From Littorina saxatilis (lineage: Eukaryota > Mollusca > Gastropoda > Littorinimorpha > Littorinidae), in NCBI RefSeq assembly GCF_037325665.1, contig NC_090247.1, forward strand, positions 19,305,989 through 19,369,988: DNA of 64,000 nt, written 5' to 3'. This document shows, piece after piece, positions 44,179 through 56,841 of this stretch (the stretch's first letter is position 1; each line of letters starts with the position of its first letter). The notes beneath the pieces were generated by a model. That model was not told the origin of the DNA. It saw nothing but the letters and a program-made list of their open reading frames with translations, and did no database searches. Position numbers and translations under genes: made by a program.

Positions 44179-44654
44179 TAGCTGTCTATCTGCTAGCATT
44201 AAGATACCATGACAATGATACTCTCAGCCAAGATATCGCATTGCGGATTTCTGGCAGGCATCAAACCCACCATTAAAAAAAAAATATAAAAAAAATGTAA
44301 CACACACACTTTTGGAGATCCATGCCAGCGCATTTGATTACTTCCATCGACCCAAGCTGAATTGATAAAATTTGAAAACTATAATAACATGCTGATCATG
44401 CTTTGGCAACACAAAAACAACGGAATGCACGGCGATAGCAAGCAACCTCTTGCCCTGGTAGGACAACAAAATCAGAATAGATCACATTGCACGAATGAGC
44501 GGACTTTGATTCCAAAGTCTTATCAAATAAAATAATGATATGTGAAATAAGTAGCTTGCTACTGCACTGATATGAAATAAGGAAACAGGTCTGCATACTG
44601 AGCTCAAATCAAAGTCAAAGCATCATAAATATCAACTTGATTCAGCTTGATCAA

Positions 44655-44985
44655 CTGTACTTCACAGTGTAAACTCAAGCTGTTCTTCAAACAGTAATGC
44701 CAAATTTTACAGTGTTAACTGTCCAAGCTGTACTTCACATAGTAAATTTAAGCCCTACTCTACAGTGTAAACTCAAGCCTTATTTTACAATGTAAAATCA
44801 AGCAGTACTTTACAGTGTAAACTAAAGTAATGCTTTACAGTGTAAACCCATGCTGTACTTAACATAGAAAACTCAAGCCATCTTATGTATAGTGTAAATG
44901 CAAGCTATAATTTACACAGTAAACACAAGCCATATTTGACAGTATAAACTCAAGCTGTGCTTTACAGCATAAACACAAGCCTTTC
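44655..44985. repeat. Degenerate ~30-bp tandem repeat
   Basis: About eleven copies of TTTACAGTGTAAACTCAAGC with strong divergence. TTTACAnTGTAAA is itself palindromic. Confidence 0.8.
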
Positions 44986-46108
44986 TTTAATGCTTAGTTC
45001 TCGGTGTAATGAAGTGTTCACACATCTGAATGCTACTACAATACTTTTCATAATCTGAATGCTACTGATTTTCCTTTAAAACCAGAAGAGCGTAGTCTTT
45101 TTCACAACCTTATAATGCTAGCTTGCTAATCGGCTAATGATGCACACAGCATAACCAGTCAAATGAGCAAAACAAATATTCCATCAGGACCAAACTGTAA
45201 ACACATGCACGAAACGTTCACAAGCAACACAATCCACAAAACAACGTAAAATGCACACACTTGTAGGAGTTTCGCTGACTGGAACTTTGGAGAAAAAAAT
45301 CCCCAAAAGCAGACTTTTGAAATTCAACACAACACAATCAGAAGCACACACAGCCCACTATGCACGTCGTCAAAGATGTACAAGAGAAGAATTTAGATCT
45401 TCAAAAAATTAAGCACGCCGGGAAATCAGTTTTGACTTCAATATAACCACAGAACAGAAGCCTAAATCATAAATAACAACATGGAATGGAAACTGAATCA
45501 CAGAAACAACTAAGACCTCAAAACATGGGTCATGTCATACACAACCACCTTGCAATATGAGATTTCAAGGAAAGAACACAAAATTCGCTCATTTATGTAC
45601 ATTTACAAAAAAACTCTGAAGCAACAAAAATAGTTTTTAAAAAGTATTAAACAAAATGTGCTTGTGTGTGGGTGATGACTGAAAAGAGGAGACATATGTC
45701 AGTTATTTAACAAATTACATTGGCATGATTTCATTACACTGAAAAGTTACAATATAACATACATATTTATATACAGAAAGAAGGGTGTTCAAATCATGCA
45801 AACTGAATGAGCAAAACGGTTGGTATCCATTTTTCTAATGCCTTAAAATATTCAATGTTTAGAAAACAAACAAAAAAACAGAGAGATTGCTAATGTTCCA
45901 CAACTCAGAATCAAAACACAAGAATGGTAGGTTATTGGAATGTTTAATTTATGAGAGAAAAAAATCATGTTACAATCACTAAAACTTCGACCCACTGCAA
46001 GGTCTTTAAAAGTGAACATACAGATAAACACTTCCGTTACAAATAATGCACTTAGCTTGGAAAATCTTCCATGGCGCAAGCCAGTCAATGATCAATGAGA
46101 AAATGAAT
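44986..46108. other. No gene recognised
   Basis: AT-rich sequence with no repeat or coding assigned. Confidence 0.4.
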
Positions 46109-46110
46109 TC

Positions 46111-46490
46111 TTCTTCTTCTTCTGCGTTCGTGGGCTGAAACTCCCACGTACACTCATGTTTTTTGCACGAGTGGAATTTTACGTGTATGACCGTTTTTTA
46201 CCCCGCCATTTAGGCAGCCATACGCCGTTTTCGGAGGAAGCATGCTGGGTATTTTCGTGTTTTTATAACCCACCGAACTCTGACATGGGTTACAGGATCT
46301 TTTTCGTGCGCACTTGGTCTTGTGCTTGCGTGTACACACGGGGGTGTTCGGACACCGAGGAGAGTCTGCACACAAAGTTGACTCTGAGAAATAAATCTCT
46401 CGCCGAACGTGGGGACGAACTCACGCTGACGGCGGCCAACAGGATACAAATCCAGCGCGCTACCGACTGAGCTACATCCCCGCCCAGGAA
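46111..46490 (-). mobile_element. tRNA-derived SINE (family A)
   Basis: The minus strand begins GGCGGGGATGTAGCTCAGTC (A-box) and ends in a (GAA)n tail. A possible AAATGAA duplication flanks it. Close copy of 55429-55808. Two frames of about 100 aa inside it are artefacts. Confidence 0.85.
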
Positions 46491-47179
46491 ATGAAAGATA
46501 TAGAAAGAAGTTGACGTCAGCGTTGAAAGCGTGTTCCATAGATGAACTAGAACACAGCGAGAGTCAAAAGAGAGAGAGAGTATGTTCAACACACGCTTGC
46601 TTGCATTTGACTTATGCAGAGAGTGGGCCTTAGGGAACAGACGAAAGAAGGAAAAGAAAAGAAAGCTAAGGCTGAATGTAGCTAATATTCACCTATTGTG
46701 TATACACCTTCTGTGGTATGATGTCTAATCCTTCCAATGACCTACCATTCTTGTTTACAGATCTTGCTTGAATTTTTACCTACAGGTGAAATGAAAAACA
46801 TGGTTACACATCAAATACAGCTTTTTCTTCAACAATACATATGATTTTCCGATGTACCCGTCTTCCTAATGTTACCCTGTAAAGGCAAAACAGGCCAGGA
46901 ATGTTTTTGCTAAAACCTCTTCAACAGACACAACAAAACTCATTAAATATCTAAATGTAAACGTATCATTTTCTGCCAAATAACTAGCTCGGGAAACAAA
47001 TTAAACTTTCTACCTAATACAATTCTTCTGATTCAGGAATTCAAGACTCCACTATTTTATTCATAACGCCCCAGTCATGTTTTCAGTCATTCTGACAGGT
47101 TTTTATAATCTCAAACAATGAAAAATGCTTCTATCAAAACCTTTCAAGTCAAGTTAGTGCAAACCCAAAGGTAACAAAA

Positions 47180-47324
47180 TCTTTCTTTCTTTCTTTATTT
47201 GGTGTTTAACGTCGTTTTCAACCGTTCAAGGTTATATCGCGACGAGGAAAGGGGGGAGATGGGATAGAGCCACTTGTTAATTGTTTCTTGTTCACAAAAG
47301 CACTAATCAAAAAATTGCTCCAGG
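47180..47324 (-). mobile_element. Fragment of the (AAAG)n-tailed retroposon
   Basis: Only the tail-proximal 145 bp is present (5'-truncated on its own strand), ending at GCTCCAGGGG. Confidence 0.85.
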
Positions 47325-47348
47325 GGAGGTAACAAAATAAGTACCATA

Positions 47349-47526
47349 CAGTGGTACCTGCAATGAAAGGACGCCTTTAGCACCAGCCAAAAGTGTCCCT
47401 GCATTGCAGGTGTCCTTCCATGGCAGGTATACTTTGGTAGAGATAATATAAACAGGGACAAGAGAAGGTGTCCTTTTAAGGGAGGTGTCCTCTCATGGGA
47501 GGGTCCACACATCGCAGGTACTGCTG
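47349..47526. mobile_element. TA-flanked MITE with CAGTGGTACCTGC end
   Basis: TA at 47347-47348 and 47527-47528; ends CAGTGGTACCTGCAATG and CATCGCAGGTACTGCTG are inverted. Internal GTGTCC...GCAGGT words recur. Related by terminus to the CAGTGGAACC group. Confidence 0.7.
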
Positions 47527-47939
47527 TAATTTGTTTCACATTGGTTGCTTTCAAAAGGCATGCACAGTTGTACCTTTATCTGTCGCAGCAGAAGACCCTA
47601 CTGGCACATGTTAACTGTTATGAACAGAAATAGTCTGAGAATATAAATCTACTTGTTTTCGTGCAACACATGCATTTCTACTCAAGTATCAAGCATATTT
47701 TCAATGCGAGTTTACTTTTCAAAAAATGTTAGAGAACGACAATATGGGTTCACTTTCTGTGATGAAATCTATGCCACACTAACCTTGCTGATTCTACTGG
47801 TACAGAATCCACATGGAATGATCTTATTTCAAAAGAAATATGTACATCCCCTCGATATGTGTACAGTAAATTATTCAATAAATAAATAAAAATTCACGCT
47901 AGCTTAGTGTCTATTCACACTTTCACTCTCATGCATCAA

Positions 47940-48268
47940 CTTTCTTTCTTTCTTTGTTTGGTGTTTAACGTCGTTTTCAACCACGAAGGTTATATCGCGA
48001 AGGGGGGAGATGGGATAGAGCCACTTGTCAATTGTTTCTTGTTCACAAAAGCACTAATCAAAAATTTGCTCCAGGGGCTTGCAACGTAGTACAATATATT
48101 ACCTTACTGGGAGAATGCAAGTTTCCAGTACAAAGGACTTAACATCCCTTACCAAATCTTTACAAAAATTGACTATATTTTATACAAGAAACACTTAACA
48201 AGGGTAAAAGGAGAAACAGAATCCGTTAGTCGCCTCTTACGACATGCTGGGGAGCATCGGGTCAATTC
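47940..48268 (-). mobile_element. (AAAG)n-tailed retroposon, internally deleted
   Basis: Most of the family is present, but the stretch between ACATCCCTTAC and CAAATCTTTACA is shortened and the head is missing. Confidence 0.85.
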
Positions 48269-49713
48269 ATTCATGCATCAACAAATCAATCAATCACTCA
48301 ATTAATTAACATCAGGGTGTGTTGACTCTCGACATTACAGACACACAAATATGGAGCCAGACATGAAAAATGTATGTACATCTATATACAGGAGAACATC
48401 ATCTACTTACAACACGGAGAATAAAACTATGTGAGCAAAAATTGCCATCAGACTTATCACCTGCAGCAGTTGCCTCCCTTGGCTGTCCATTTCTGAGCCA
48501 CAGGAGCATACAAAGTAAAAAGCACTTTCTAATCTAACACTGATCGGGATGAATTCAACTGCTTCCACTCATAATGGACAACCCCGCAACGAACCACCCC
48601 ACAATTGGCAACACTAAGCCAAGCATGTACATTAGGACTGATGCTTTCTTTTGCAATCCCTAGTTTAATTGGCACAATCTTCCAATGTCAATCAAAGAGT
48701 AAAATCTTTTGTACTCTTGCATTGCTATGCTGCACATAACTTTTGCCGTAGCAATAAAGATTTGTTTATTCCAACATTTTCAAATAAAACTTTATAAACG
48801 ACTAGGTGACCAAAAGGACTAACATTGCCTGTTGAGTCACTTACAGTAGCCCATTATGGGGTGTGGGGGGGGGGGGGTGTGAGTGTGCATTGCAGGGTTA
48901 ACCATTATGTGTAAAACTGTTGAATTCAAGCTCATCAGTCTAACTTACTTAAAGTGAGCACTGCAAAGATGGAACTGAAACTAGAAAAGCTGGTCTGAAA
49001 CCATATCCAGGCCACCACTGTTCTATAAATACAATGCAGTACACTTCATCATTTAAGGATCACATATGGAATTGTTATTCAGACAAAACAAAACAGAACG
49101 GTTTTAATTATATTGTTTAACACAGACCAAAAAACTTTCGACTGATTTTGTTACTGACTGCATGCCGGCTGTATGTAGTAGCACCATACAAACATGTTTG
49201 ATATGAATCACAATCCCGGGGACAAACCAAACAAGTTTTAAAATATCTGTTCGGGATTATTTCATCTTCCCACCTATCTGAAGCAACACGATATGGATTC
49301 AAACGCACTATTGCTCAAAGCAAATTTCGAACAGAATGCAATGTTATTTCCCAGCAAAGATATTTCACCTTTGCTAGTTGCAAAAAACTTTGGTTTGCGC
49401 GCTCTAACAGCAAACATAAATACTGGTACTGTCACTTCTCAGAACTATCCAAGCCTCTGAAAGATCAACTTTTGTTTGAAGAACAAATATTCTGGGGATG
49501 GAAAAAAAATTGTGTAAAACAAACAATAAAAAAATAAAACAAGTTCATACTTATCATCTTTCTTTTTCTGAATGAAATCTTTGGTTCTGATCAATAAGAG
49601 ATTGTCAATGTGTACTTTTCACACTAAATAATCCAGACTTGCCTTTGCTTTGATTTTCAATCTTGTTTGTAACAAAAATAATTGTTCCAAAAATGTGGGT
49701 TTCTAACATAAAT
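48269..49713. other. No gene recognised
   Basis: Largely unique AT-rich sequence with a short (G)n near 48868. If the minus-strand gene ending at 53079 has a very long 3' UTR it could reach here, but nothing shows that. Confidence 0.4.
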
Positions 49714-50078
49714 CTTTCTTTATTTGGTGTTTAACGTCGTTTTCAACCACGAAGGTTATATCGCGACGGGGAAAGGGGGGGGGGGGGGGGGGGGGGGGGA
49801 TGGGATAGAGCCACTTGTTAATTGTTTCTTGTTCACAAAAGCACTAATCAAAAAATTGCTCCAGGGGCTTGCAACGTAGTACAATATATGACCTTACTGG
49901 GAGAATGCAAGTTTCCAGTACAAAGGACTTAACATTTCTTACATACTGCTTGACTAAAATCTTTACAAACATTGACTATATTCTATACAAGAAACACTTA
50001 ACAAGGGTAAAAGGAGAAACAGAATCCGTTAGTCGCCTCTTACAACATGCTGGGGAGCATCGGGTAAATTCTTCCCCC
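49714..50078 (-). mobile_element. (AAAG)n-tailed retroposon, head-truncated
   Basis: Family copy with a long (G)n expansion at about 49777-49799 where other copies have GGGGGGAGATGG; ends at ATCGGGTAAATTCTT. Confidence 0.85.
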
Positions 50079-51119
50079 TAACCAGAGACATACATACAGA
50101 GATGCGAAGCGAGGGCCGCTCGCGTGAACTCTTGGGGTACCGCGCTCGGTCAGCGTGACCTCGCGCGATTGTTAGCCATCATCCCGTACTACGTTGTTGT
50201 TCGCTTGCTCTCTGACACCGATTTGAAGTGCTTTTCTGTCATATTTCTTTGGATATATCCAGCTTCAGACGAGAGATATCAGTGGTAAGTAAACTTGATT
50301 CATATTCTGTAGCTTCAATAGTGTGCACACGAACGCATTTGAGAGGATTGGGTTCCCGAAGTGAGTCAAAAACGGTTCCTTCGGTTCTTGCGGCCATTGT
50401 TTCTAAGTCCATTGTGCGTGGAGGCAATGTTTGGGAGCTAATATTTTCTTTTGTGCGCAACTTTGCTTTCCCTTAACTGGCAAATGCGTTACTGGTGTAT
50501 ACATTAATCTGTTTGTATAATTTTTGACGCGCTGTAATTAAATTTGATGCTATTAAAAAAAAAAGTCTTGCAGGAATCAAAAACTGCTAAGGAGGTGAAA
50601 AATAAATAGGTTCACAGTTTCCACGTAATACACTGAACCAAATTTACAGGCATAGTAGGTACAATGACAGTGTAATTTTCTCCAAAGAATTTCATTACTG
50701 AGACAGAGAACAAGAAAAAAAACTCATTATTGAAATGGACCAATATGATTCCACTCAGTAAAATCAATGCATACGAGAGAAAGACAAAAAGCAGAATATT
50801 TTAATCAGGACAAAGAGACAAAAGATGATAGCACCCAGTTTCAGATTAAACACACACCGTACCACAGCGTTACTCAAGGAACATACAATTCAGTCTCGTT
50901 GCTCTTGTGCTGGTTGAACAAAAAACTGCAAGGTTACGTTCTACTGAAGGTTTGGAAGTTTAGCAAAGTTAAGAAAACTAAATCGCATATTCCATTGGAA
51001 ATTGTATTTCAACAAGAACTTGCGCTACGAAAGGTGTATCCCCATTGTCCTTAGTTAGATTGTTGTTGAATTAAAAAGTAATTTAATGGAAATGTAACCT
51101 GTAATGCAAAAGAAAACAA
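50079..51119. other. No gene recognised
   Basis: A GC-richer patch near 50100-50170 (CGAGGGCCGCTCGCGTGAAC) stands out, but no coding or repeat match could be made. Confidence 0.4.
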
Positions 51120-51310
51120 AATTAAAATTTCATTGAAGAAAAAAAAAAAAAAAAAAAAAAAGACCAATGAAGAAGGATATGCTCACCGCCCAAAAAGAAA
51201 GGAAAAAAAAAAGAAAAAAAAGAAAAAAAAGACGAAAGAGGCAAAAAAGATGAGTTGAAGCAACCTTGCATGCAACTGAGGTCAAAAAAAAAAAAAAAAA
51301 AAAAAAAGGT
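51120..51310. repeat. A-rich low-complexity tract
   Basis: Two (A)n runs of more than 20 and several shorter ones; it may include the poly-A tail of an unrecognised retroposed sequence. Confidence 0.8.
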
Positions 51311-51372
51311 TTGGAAGGCTAGCTCAGCTTGCTTCCAGATAGATGCCTTACTTTCAGTGGAAACCACAATAT

Positions 51373-51500
51373 TCAGGCATGGGAATTGATTGAAAGAATA
51401 ACCTTGGAAAACTAGGGGGGGGGGGGGGGGGGGTCCCCTGGAATTTGTCTGAAATCTAGTTTAAAATCTGTGCAATCTGGCGCATTCACGGAGTATGTTT
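51373..51500. mobile_element. One-ended fragment of a CAGGCATGG hAT-like element
   Basis: Starts CAGGCATGGGAATTGATTG, has a (G)n with GTCCCC, and AATCTGTGCAATCTGG as in 23819-24146. No matching right end found, so it is truncated or part of a longer copy. Confidence 0.6.
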
Positions 51501-53078
51501 CATTAACTTTGCACAGCAAAAAATCGTACCAAATTTAATACATGTTTTGTATTGCCAGTAACCAACGATCATTAACTGAATTAATATTATTTGAACACAG
51601 TCACATACTCTTTGTTTGCAAAAGTGACTCCCGCGGGCGGAATCTCACTAAAAGAGGGGACGGTTTTATGGAGGACATTGGTCATACTCGGCAGATTGTC
51701 TTTTTCAATTTTTATTTTTCCTTTTTTTTGCGCGGAAGAGCAATTTTTTCTCTCAGAAATGTGTAGCTTTTCTCGAAAATCCTCAGATCCGAGGAAAATT
51801 TCCATGCCTGATGTTTCACCCAATGCCTCCTGTCCAAAAGATAATTCATATGCAGTAACCAGTGTTGTTCCCAGGTATCCATCTTCCGTCGTTGCACAAC
51901 TTCTTGATCTGACACATTGAAACAAGAATGTTTAATTTGTGTCTTCTTTTGTCAAAAACTAAATATTGTATTTGTGGGTTTTAGGTACAGAGAGGCGGAG
52001 ACATAGTGTTGGTTCGGCCATGCTTTATTATCAAGAACCCCAACTCTTCCCATATTCATACGGAGTGCTGTCCCTTGGACCTTTAGCTAATTGACTCACT
52101 CTTATGGAGCTATCTCTAAATGGAACATGATATACATGACACTAAACATTTCATTTACTAAAATTCTCATTTTTTTAGTCTACATCGTCGTTTCTACGGG
52201 AAGGCAGGCATCTTCAAATGAGCCAATCAGGCCATTCCATTTTGACAAGAAACCAATGACCTCATACATACACTAACATTTATTATCACAATGAACAGCT
52301 CCCACTCTCAAAATATAATCAGTAGTTTGATATTAAGAATGTACAAGTGTTCTTCATGTTTCACGTCACCAGAAGCCTGTTGCACCTTTTGTACAATTGC
52401 TCTTTGCGCTTGGTAAAGTTCATACACAACATAAAAAAATGAAAACAAATTGGCAGAAAAAAATGATCTGCACATCTTCTGCTCACTTGAAAAATGGACA
52501 CAAAACCGAGTTCAAGTAAAAATAGTTATGACTTTTTCCAGTACCATACAAGTCTTAGTGTAATAGAACGTGTAATAACTCTATGCTAAGGCAGATCTGA
52601 ATACCACTTCAGTGCAACTTTCACATTCCCAAAAACACATCATAACAAAACTGTCAAGGAAAGTGATTCAATCTTCAACGCTACAAAAAAATCTAAAATC
52701 AGCAAAGGGTTTTCCTAAGATAACTAGTAACTACACTGTTTTTCCCTCCTAACTCACACACACATACTCTTATTTTGTTATCCTACATTTTCTAAGATCA
52801 ACAAAGTTCCAACAAACAGTAATACTTAAAACCCAGAGCTGTATCACTCTAAGTGTACAACCTACAATGCACAATCAAACTCCCATAATACACAAACAAA
52901 ACTAGATCAAAATTATTTGACAGGCAGGCAGGCAGGCAGGTAGTTCAGTTCCTCAACACCTTCCACCCCTCCTGCTCCATAATGAGACCGGCTTGTGGAA
53001 CATGCAGAAAGACTTGCGGGCCACTCCATTGTGGGTGCGTAGGGGTGTGCAGCATAGGGGGAAATGGGTGTGTGGGTG
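51501..53078. other. Mostly 3' flank/UTR of the minus-strand gene; no other gene recognised
   Basis: Two overlapping opposite-strand open frames at about 51590-51925 are unrecognised and may belong to a hAT-like remnant. The rest is AT-rich. A (CAGG)n lies at 52920-52940, about 140 bp past the stop codon on the gene strand. Confidence 0.4.
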
Positions 53079-53171
53079 TCAGACGTGGGTTGAGAGCTGT
53101 TGCATGGCATGGATGAGCGCCTTATTCTCCTCTTGTAGCTTCAAGTTGTCTTCATCCAGCTCGTCACACTC
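53079..53171 (-). CDS. Coiled-coil protein, last exon with PDZ-ligand-like tail
   Basis: After acceptor TTTTGCAG this exon encodes ECDELDEDNLKLQEENKALI followed by HAMQQLSTHV and TGA. It continues a leucine heptad from the preceding exon. The L..DN..L..EN.ALI.....LS pattern is close to the C-terminal leucine zipper of MYPT/PPP1R12 subunits ([20 protein letters not shown], from memory), which mediates dimerisation. Unlike those, it ends in S-T-H-V, matching a class I PDZ ligand (S/T-x-V). Phase 0 start. The MYPT-like reading is a hypothesis. Confidence 0.6.
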   Translation of the reverse strand, partial: ECDELDEDNLKLQEENKALIHAMQQLSTHV

Positions 53172-53184
53172 CTGCAAAATAGAC

Positions 53185-53276
53185 ACCATCAGATCAGATC
53201 AAATCAAATCAAATCAAATCGATTCAAATCAATTCAAATCAATCATTTAACAAATCAAATCAAATCAAATCAAATT
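53185..53276. repeat. (AAATC)n pentanucleotide repeat
   Basis: CAAAT/GATCA-type repeats just inside the intron, about 15 bp from the last exon acceptor. A related stretch near 53405-53430 suggests a dispersed repeat. Confidence 0.9.
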
Positions 53277-53582
53277 CACATTATCTCCCACTTTTCCTTT
53301 TTGTTGTCTGGAAGAAGCCCCCACAGGCAAACATTTGACTTCTGTCTTTGTGCTAGCTGTCCTTGTGTTGGTGAGCACCGATTTCTTTTGTTTTTCCAAC
53401 AAAATTAAATCAAATCGAATCAAATTCGCTTTATTTTCTCAAGGTCCATTTTGATAATGTTTTGTCTTCATATATTATATATATATATATAATTCCTCCC
53501 CTTTGTCTAGTTAGTTTTTCTGATGCTAGAGTAGCCTCCCTTACTCCCCGGTTGGTTTGTTTTGGTATGTGTGAGAGAGAGA

Positions 53583-53878
53583 AATTCAAGTTTTACGCCC
53601 TCACGGCAAAGCCATTAGGGGCATGTTCCCGGGTTTTAACCCGACTTTTAGATGAGATACACAAGTGTATGCGTGTTTAGGTGGTATCAGCCATCTGCAC
53701 TTATGGTAGAATGACCGAGGTCTTTTACGTGCCACTGTGGTGACACGGGGGTGGGAGATGGATACCGTCTCTGGGTCTGCACATAAGGTTGACCTGTGTC
53801 CGTCCCGGCCCGGATTCGAACCAGCGACCTTTCGATCACAAGTCCAGTGCTCTACCACCTGAGCTACCCAGGCACCCT
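53583..53878 (-). mobile_element. tRNA-derived SINE (third type)
   Basis: Minus strand: GGGTGCCTGGGTAGCTCAGG head with A-box, B-box GGTTCGAATCC, body with GGTCATTCTACCATAAGTGC. It lies in an intron of the minus-strand gene in the same orientation. Confidence 0.85.
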
Positions 53879-55375
53879 TTGGTATGTGACATCTGTAGTT
53901 CTTTATTCTGTTCTATCGTCTGTCTTCTGTCTGACACACCGGCAAAAGACAGTCGAGATAACTACATTGGTTCCTCTCCCCTATAACACCTTCAAATATC
54001 AATCTTGGAAAATTAAACATTAAAATGGACATAAATTCACAGGTTTTATGAACAGAAATGTGAGAAGATACATCCCTAAATGTGAAGGAGTTTTTAAACA
54101 TGGAGTCTGAAAACAGGTGAACGTGAACCATTCAAACTTCAATGTCCTTACAAAGAGTATACAGATCAGGTTTATAATTGTGATGTACATTGTATATATG
54201 CGTAAACGACCAATAAGCCACTCGGACATGTTAAAATGCCATGCAAGTTATTTAGACTTACGTAAATGTGAAAGAAAAGTCATTATTACTTGTGCTAATA
54301 TGCCAGATACATCATTCTTATTTGAGTCACTGGTATAAATGTGAGCGAAGTTATTCTGACTATCTTAAATGCCAGGGAAATAATAATAAGCAAAGAAAAA
54401 TTCAATTGCAACGTTTCTGGAATATTATTTTTTCTCTATAGATACAAATATGAGAAAGACTGAAAAATGGGTGTGGCAAAAAACATTCTCTGGGCATAAC
54501 ACAAGATGCAAACACATATCACACAAGCAAACCAAGACATATTAAACAAAACAAAAACTCCTGTTAAGAAATCAGCAACATTTTGTACTGCTGATATCAG
54601 AACAATGTACTCATGTTTGTGACAATGAAATATGAAAATATCAGCTTGCCATGACAAGATGCGAGAATAAATCTCAATAAATCTCATGCTACTTGCTCAG
54701 TTTATGGCACAGACACCAAAACTGAATAAGTGATGGAAAAACAAGGGGAGGGTACCAACACAAAACATCTTTTCTCTTTAACCAATAGGGGAAGACAGAA
54801 CGACCTTTTTCATCACGAAGAGGGACACAAACTTCACATACATAATCCAAAAACAACAACAACAAACAAATAAAGGAAAACTTAAGAAGCAAGCAGGTTA
54901 AGAAAACCCTAATCTTTCTGATAAACAACAAAACACATGCACGCGCACACAAACACACACACACACAAACACACTGGACATTACACAAACAAAATCACTA
55001 TAACACATGCACGCAATTACAAATACAAACAAACAAACACACTGGAGAATACAAACACAAAATTAAAGACTTTCAAAAGAAGGTAGTGCACTAAACCTAA
55101 CAATCCTCAGGCAAGACTGCTTGAAAACACAGAGCACATTGATCAAAAAAGGGAGATGAAAACGACAAGAAGAGGGAAAAGACATGATGAACACCTACAC
55201 ACTAACACTAACACAGTGGAAATTATGCTTTTACCCGTCACTGTCTCTCCTACCATTAGGACTGCTGAAAGTTAAAAACAATGTTTAGTGTCCTCTTCCG
55301 GTTACTGCCCTAGCACTGTAATAATAAGAACAAGAATAAAAGAATAAGATTTTATATATATATATGTATATATAG
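53879..55375. other. Intron sequence, nothing recognised
   Basis: AT-rich sequence between exons of the minus-strand gene with a short (CA)n near 54950 and (TA)n near 55350. Confidence 0.4.
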
Positions 55376-56085
55376 TCCTGTGAGGTTACCCTCATGGAAA
55401 TTTGGGGTGCTTTCTCGTTGGGGAAAGCTTCTTCTTCTTCTTCTGCGTTCGTGGGCTCAAACTCCCACGTACACTCGTGTTTTTTGCACGAGTGGAATTT
55501 TACGTGTATGACCGTTTTTTACCCCGCCATTTAGGCAGCCATACGCCGTTTTCGGAGGAAGCATGCTGGGTATTTTCGTGTTTCTATAACCCACCGAACT
55601 CTGACATGGATTACAGGATCTTTTTCGTGCGCACTTGGTCTTGTGCTTGCGTATACACACGGGGGGTGTTCGGACACCGAGGAGAGTCTGCACACAAAGT
55701 TGACTCTGAGAAATAAATCTCTCGCCGAACGTGGGGACGAACTCACGCTGACAGCGGCCAACTGGATACAAATCCAGCGCGCTACCGACTGAGCTATACA
55801 TCCCCGCCCGTTGGGGAAAGCGAGCTCCCTTACAGTACAGGGCTACCCTTTTTTTTCCCTGCATGCCTGTATTCATGTTTCTAATCCCTGAGACTTTCAC
55901 TGTGAACTCGGGTTCTGTATTATGCACATATACGTGCACAGGGGGTGTTTGGACACCGAGGAGAGTCTGCACAAAGTTGACTCTGGGAAATAAATCCCTC
56001 GCCAAACAGGGGGATCGAACCCACGCTGATAGTGACAACTGGTTTTGAAGCCAGCACAGCTTACCTACTGAGCTATTTACTCAAG
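55376..56085 (-). mobile_element. tRNA-derived SINE (family B), split by a family A SINE
   Basis: The two parts, 55376-55428 and 55822-56085, correspond to the continuous copy at 11567-11886 (shared CCTGTGAGGTTACCCTCATG and GGACACCGAGGAGAGTCTGC). The head with GGGGGATCGAACCC lies at the right. Confidence 0.85.
55429..55808 (-). mobile_element. tRNA-derived SINE (family A) nested in family B
   Basis: Flanked by a perfect 13-bp duplication CGTTGGGGAAAGC (55416-55428 and 55809-55821). Nearly identical to 46111-46490. The minus strand carries the TAGCTCAGTCGGTAGCGC A-box. Confidence 0.95.
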
Positions 56086-56726
56086 TACAGAACATCTCAA
56101 CAAATGTAGGAACGGAATTTGTATTTGACCTGAATCAAAATAGTTGACAGTTCTTTTGTGGAGAAAATCCAGTAACCTTCTATTGAGTCAGAAAATTGGA
56201 TTTTATACATGTACTTCAGGCTTGGTTCTGGCAGTGAAAAATGCTTAGTCCCTGTAACTTGTTTGTATAGATCTATCACTGCAGCCTTTGACACTAGAAA
56301 CTACCTATAACATTGTACATATCACCACTCATACACGGCACCCGCAACTTTTGTGAACTATGCAATTCAGAATTAAAATAAAAACAAGCGATTCACAGTC
56401 ATGACAGAGTCGTTACGCAGGCACCAGTTACTAAAAAGGTACAGAATTAAACGTCACATGCTAACAGCATGTTGACACCAAGCTATTTTCATTACAACTC
56501 AGATTTCAGCCAGGGAACAAAAGCCGGAAACTCTTGTCCTCAGTGTTTTCCTCTTAAACCTCAAACGTTCGCGTTCGAACTAATTTTCCTCCAACCTATT
56601 CTCCTGACACTAGCAAGACTCTGCCTATGAGCATAAAAGGCTTGATCCACTTTTTAGTAGAATGAAAAACTCTTCAAAACTTCTTTTTTAAAAGAATAAA
56701 TAGCTCAAAATGCCAGGTGATGATAC

Positions 56727-56831
56727 CTTGTTCAACATGGCGATCTGACGTTCCAACTCGGCGATGCGACGATCCTTCTGTTCCAACTGCTGCTGCATCT
56801 TCTTATTCTCTTCTTTCTCCCTCTCCAGTTG
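56727..56831 (-). CDS. Coiled-coil protein, penultimate recognised exon
   Basis: Between acceptor GTTTCAG and donor GTATCA, 105 bp, phase 0 at both ends. Encodes 35 residues: QLEREKEENKKMQQQLEQKD then RRIAELERQIAMLNK, a textbook heptad coiled coil. RRIAELERQ...ML resembles RRISEMEEELKML of MYPT1 (from memory), just before its terminal zipper. A SINE starts within about 10 bp of the acceptor's pyrimidine tract. Confidence 0.7.
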
Positions 56832-56841
56832 CTGAAACAAA

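Noticed and set aside
46434-46490. tRNA gene on the minus strand
   Set aside because: Head of SINE family A. The tRNA-like heads near 53830, 55790, 56030 and 11850 were treated the same way.
51587-51925. Two overlapping opposite-strand frames of about 110 aa
   Set aside because: No recognisable domain, mutual overlap, and a nearby hAT-like terminus; not strong enough to call a gene.
53601-54023. Protein-like frames such as RIRTSDLSITSPVLYHLSYP
   Set aside because: This text is a translation of the tRNA-derived SINE head at 53583-53878, a common false gene model.
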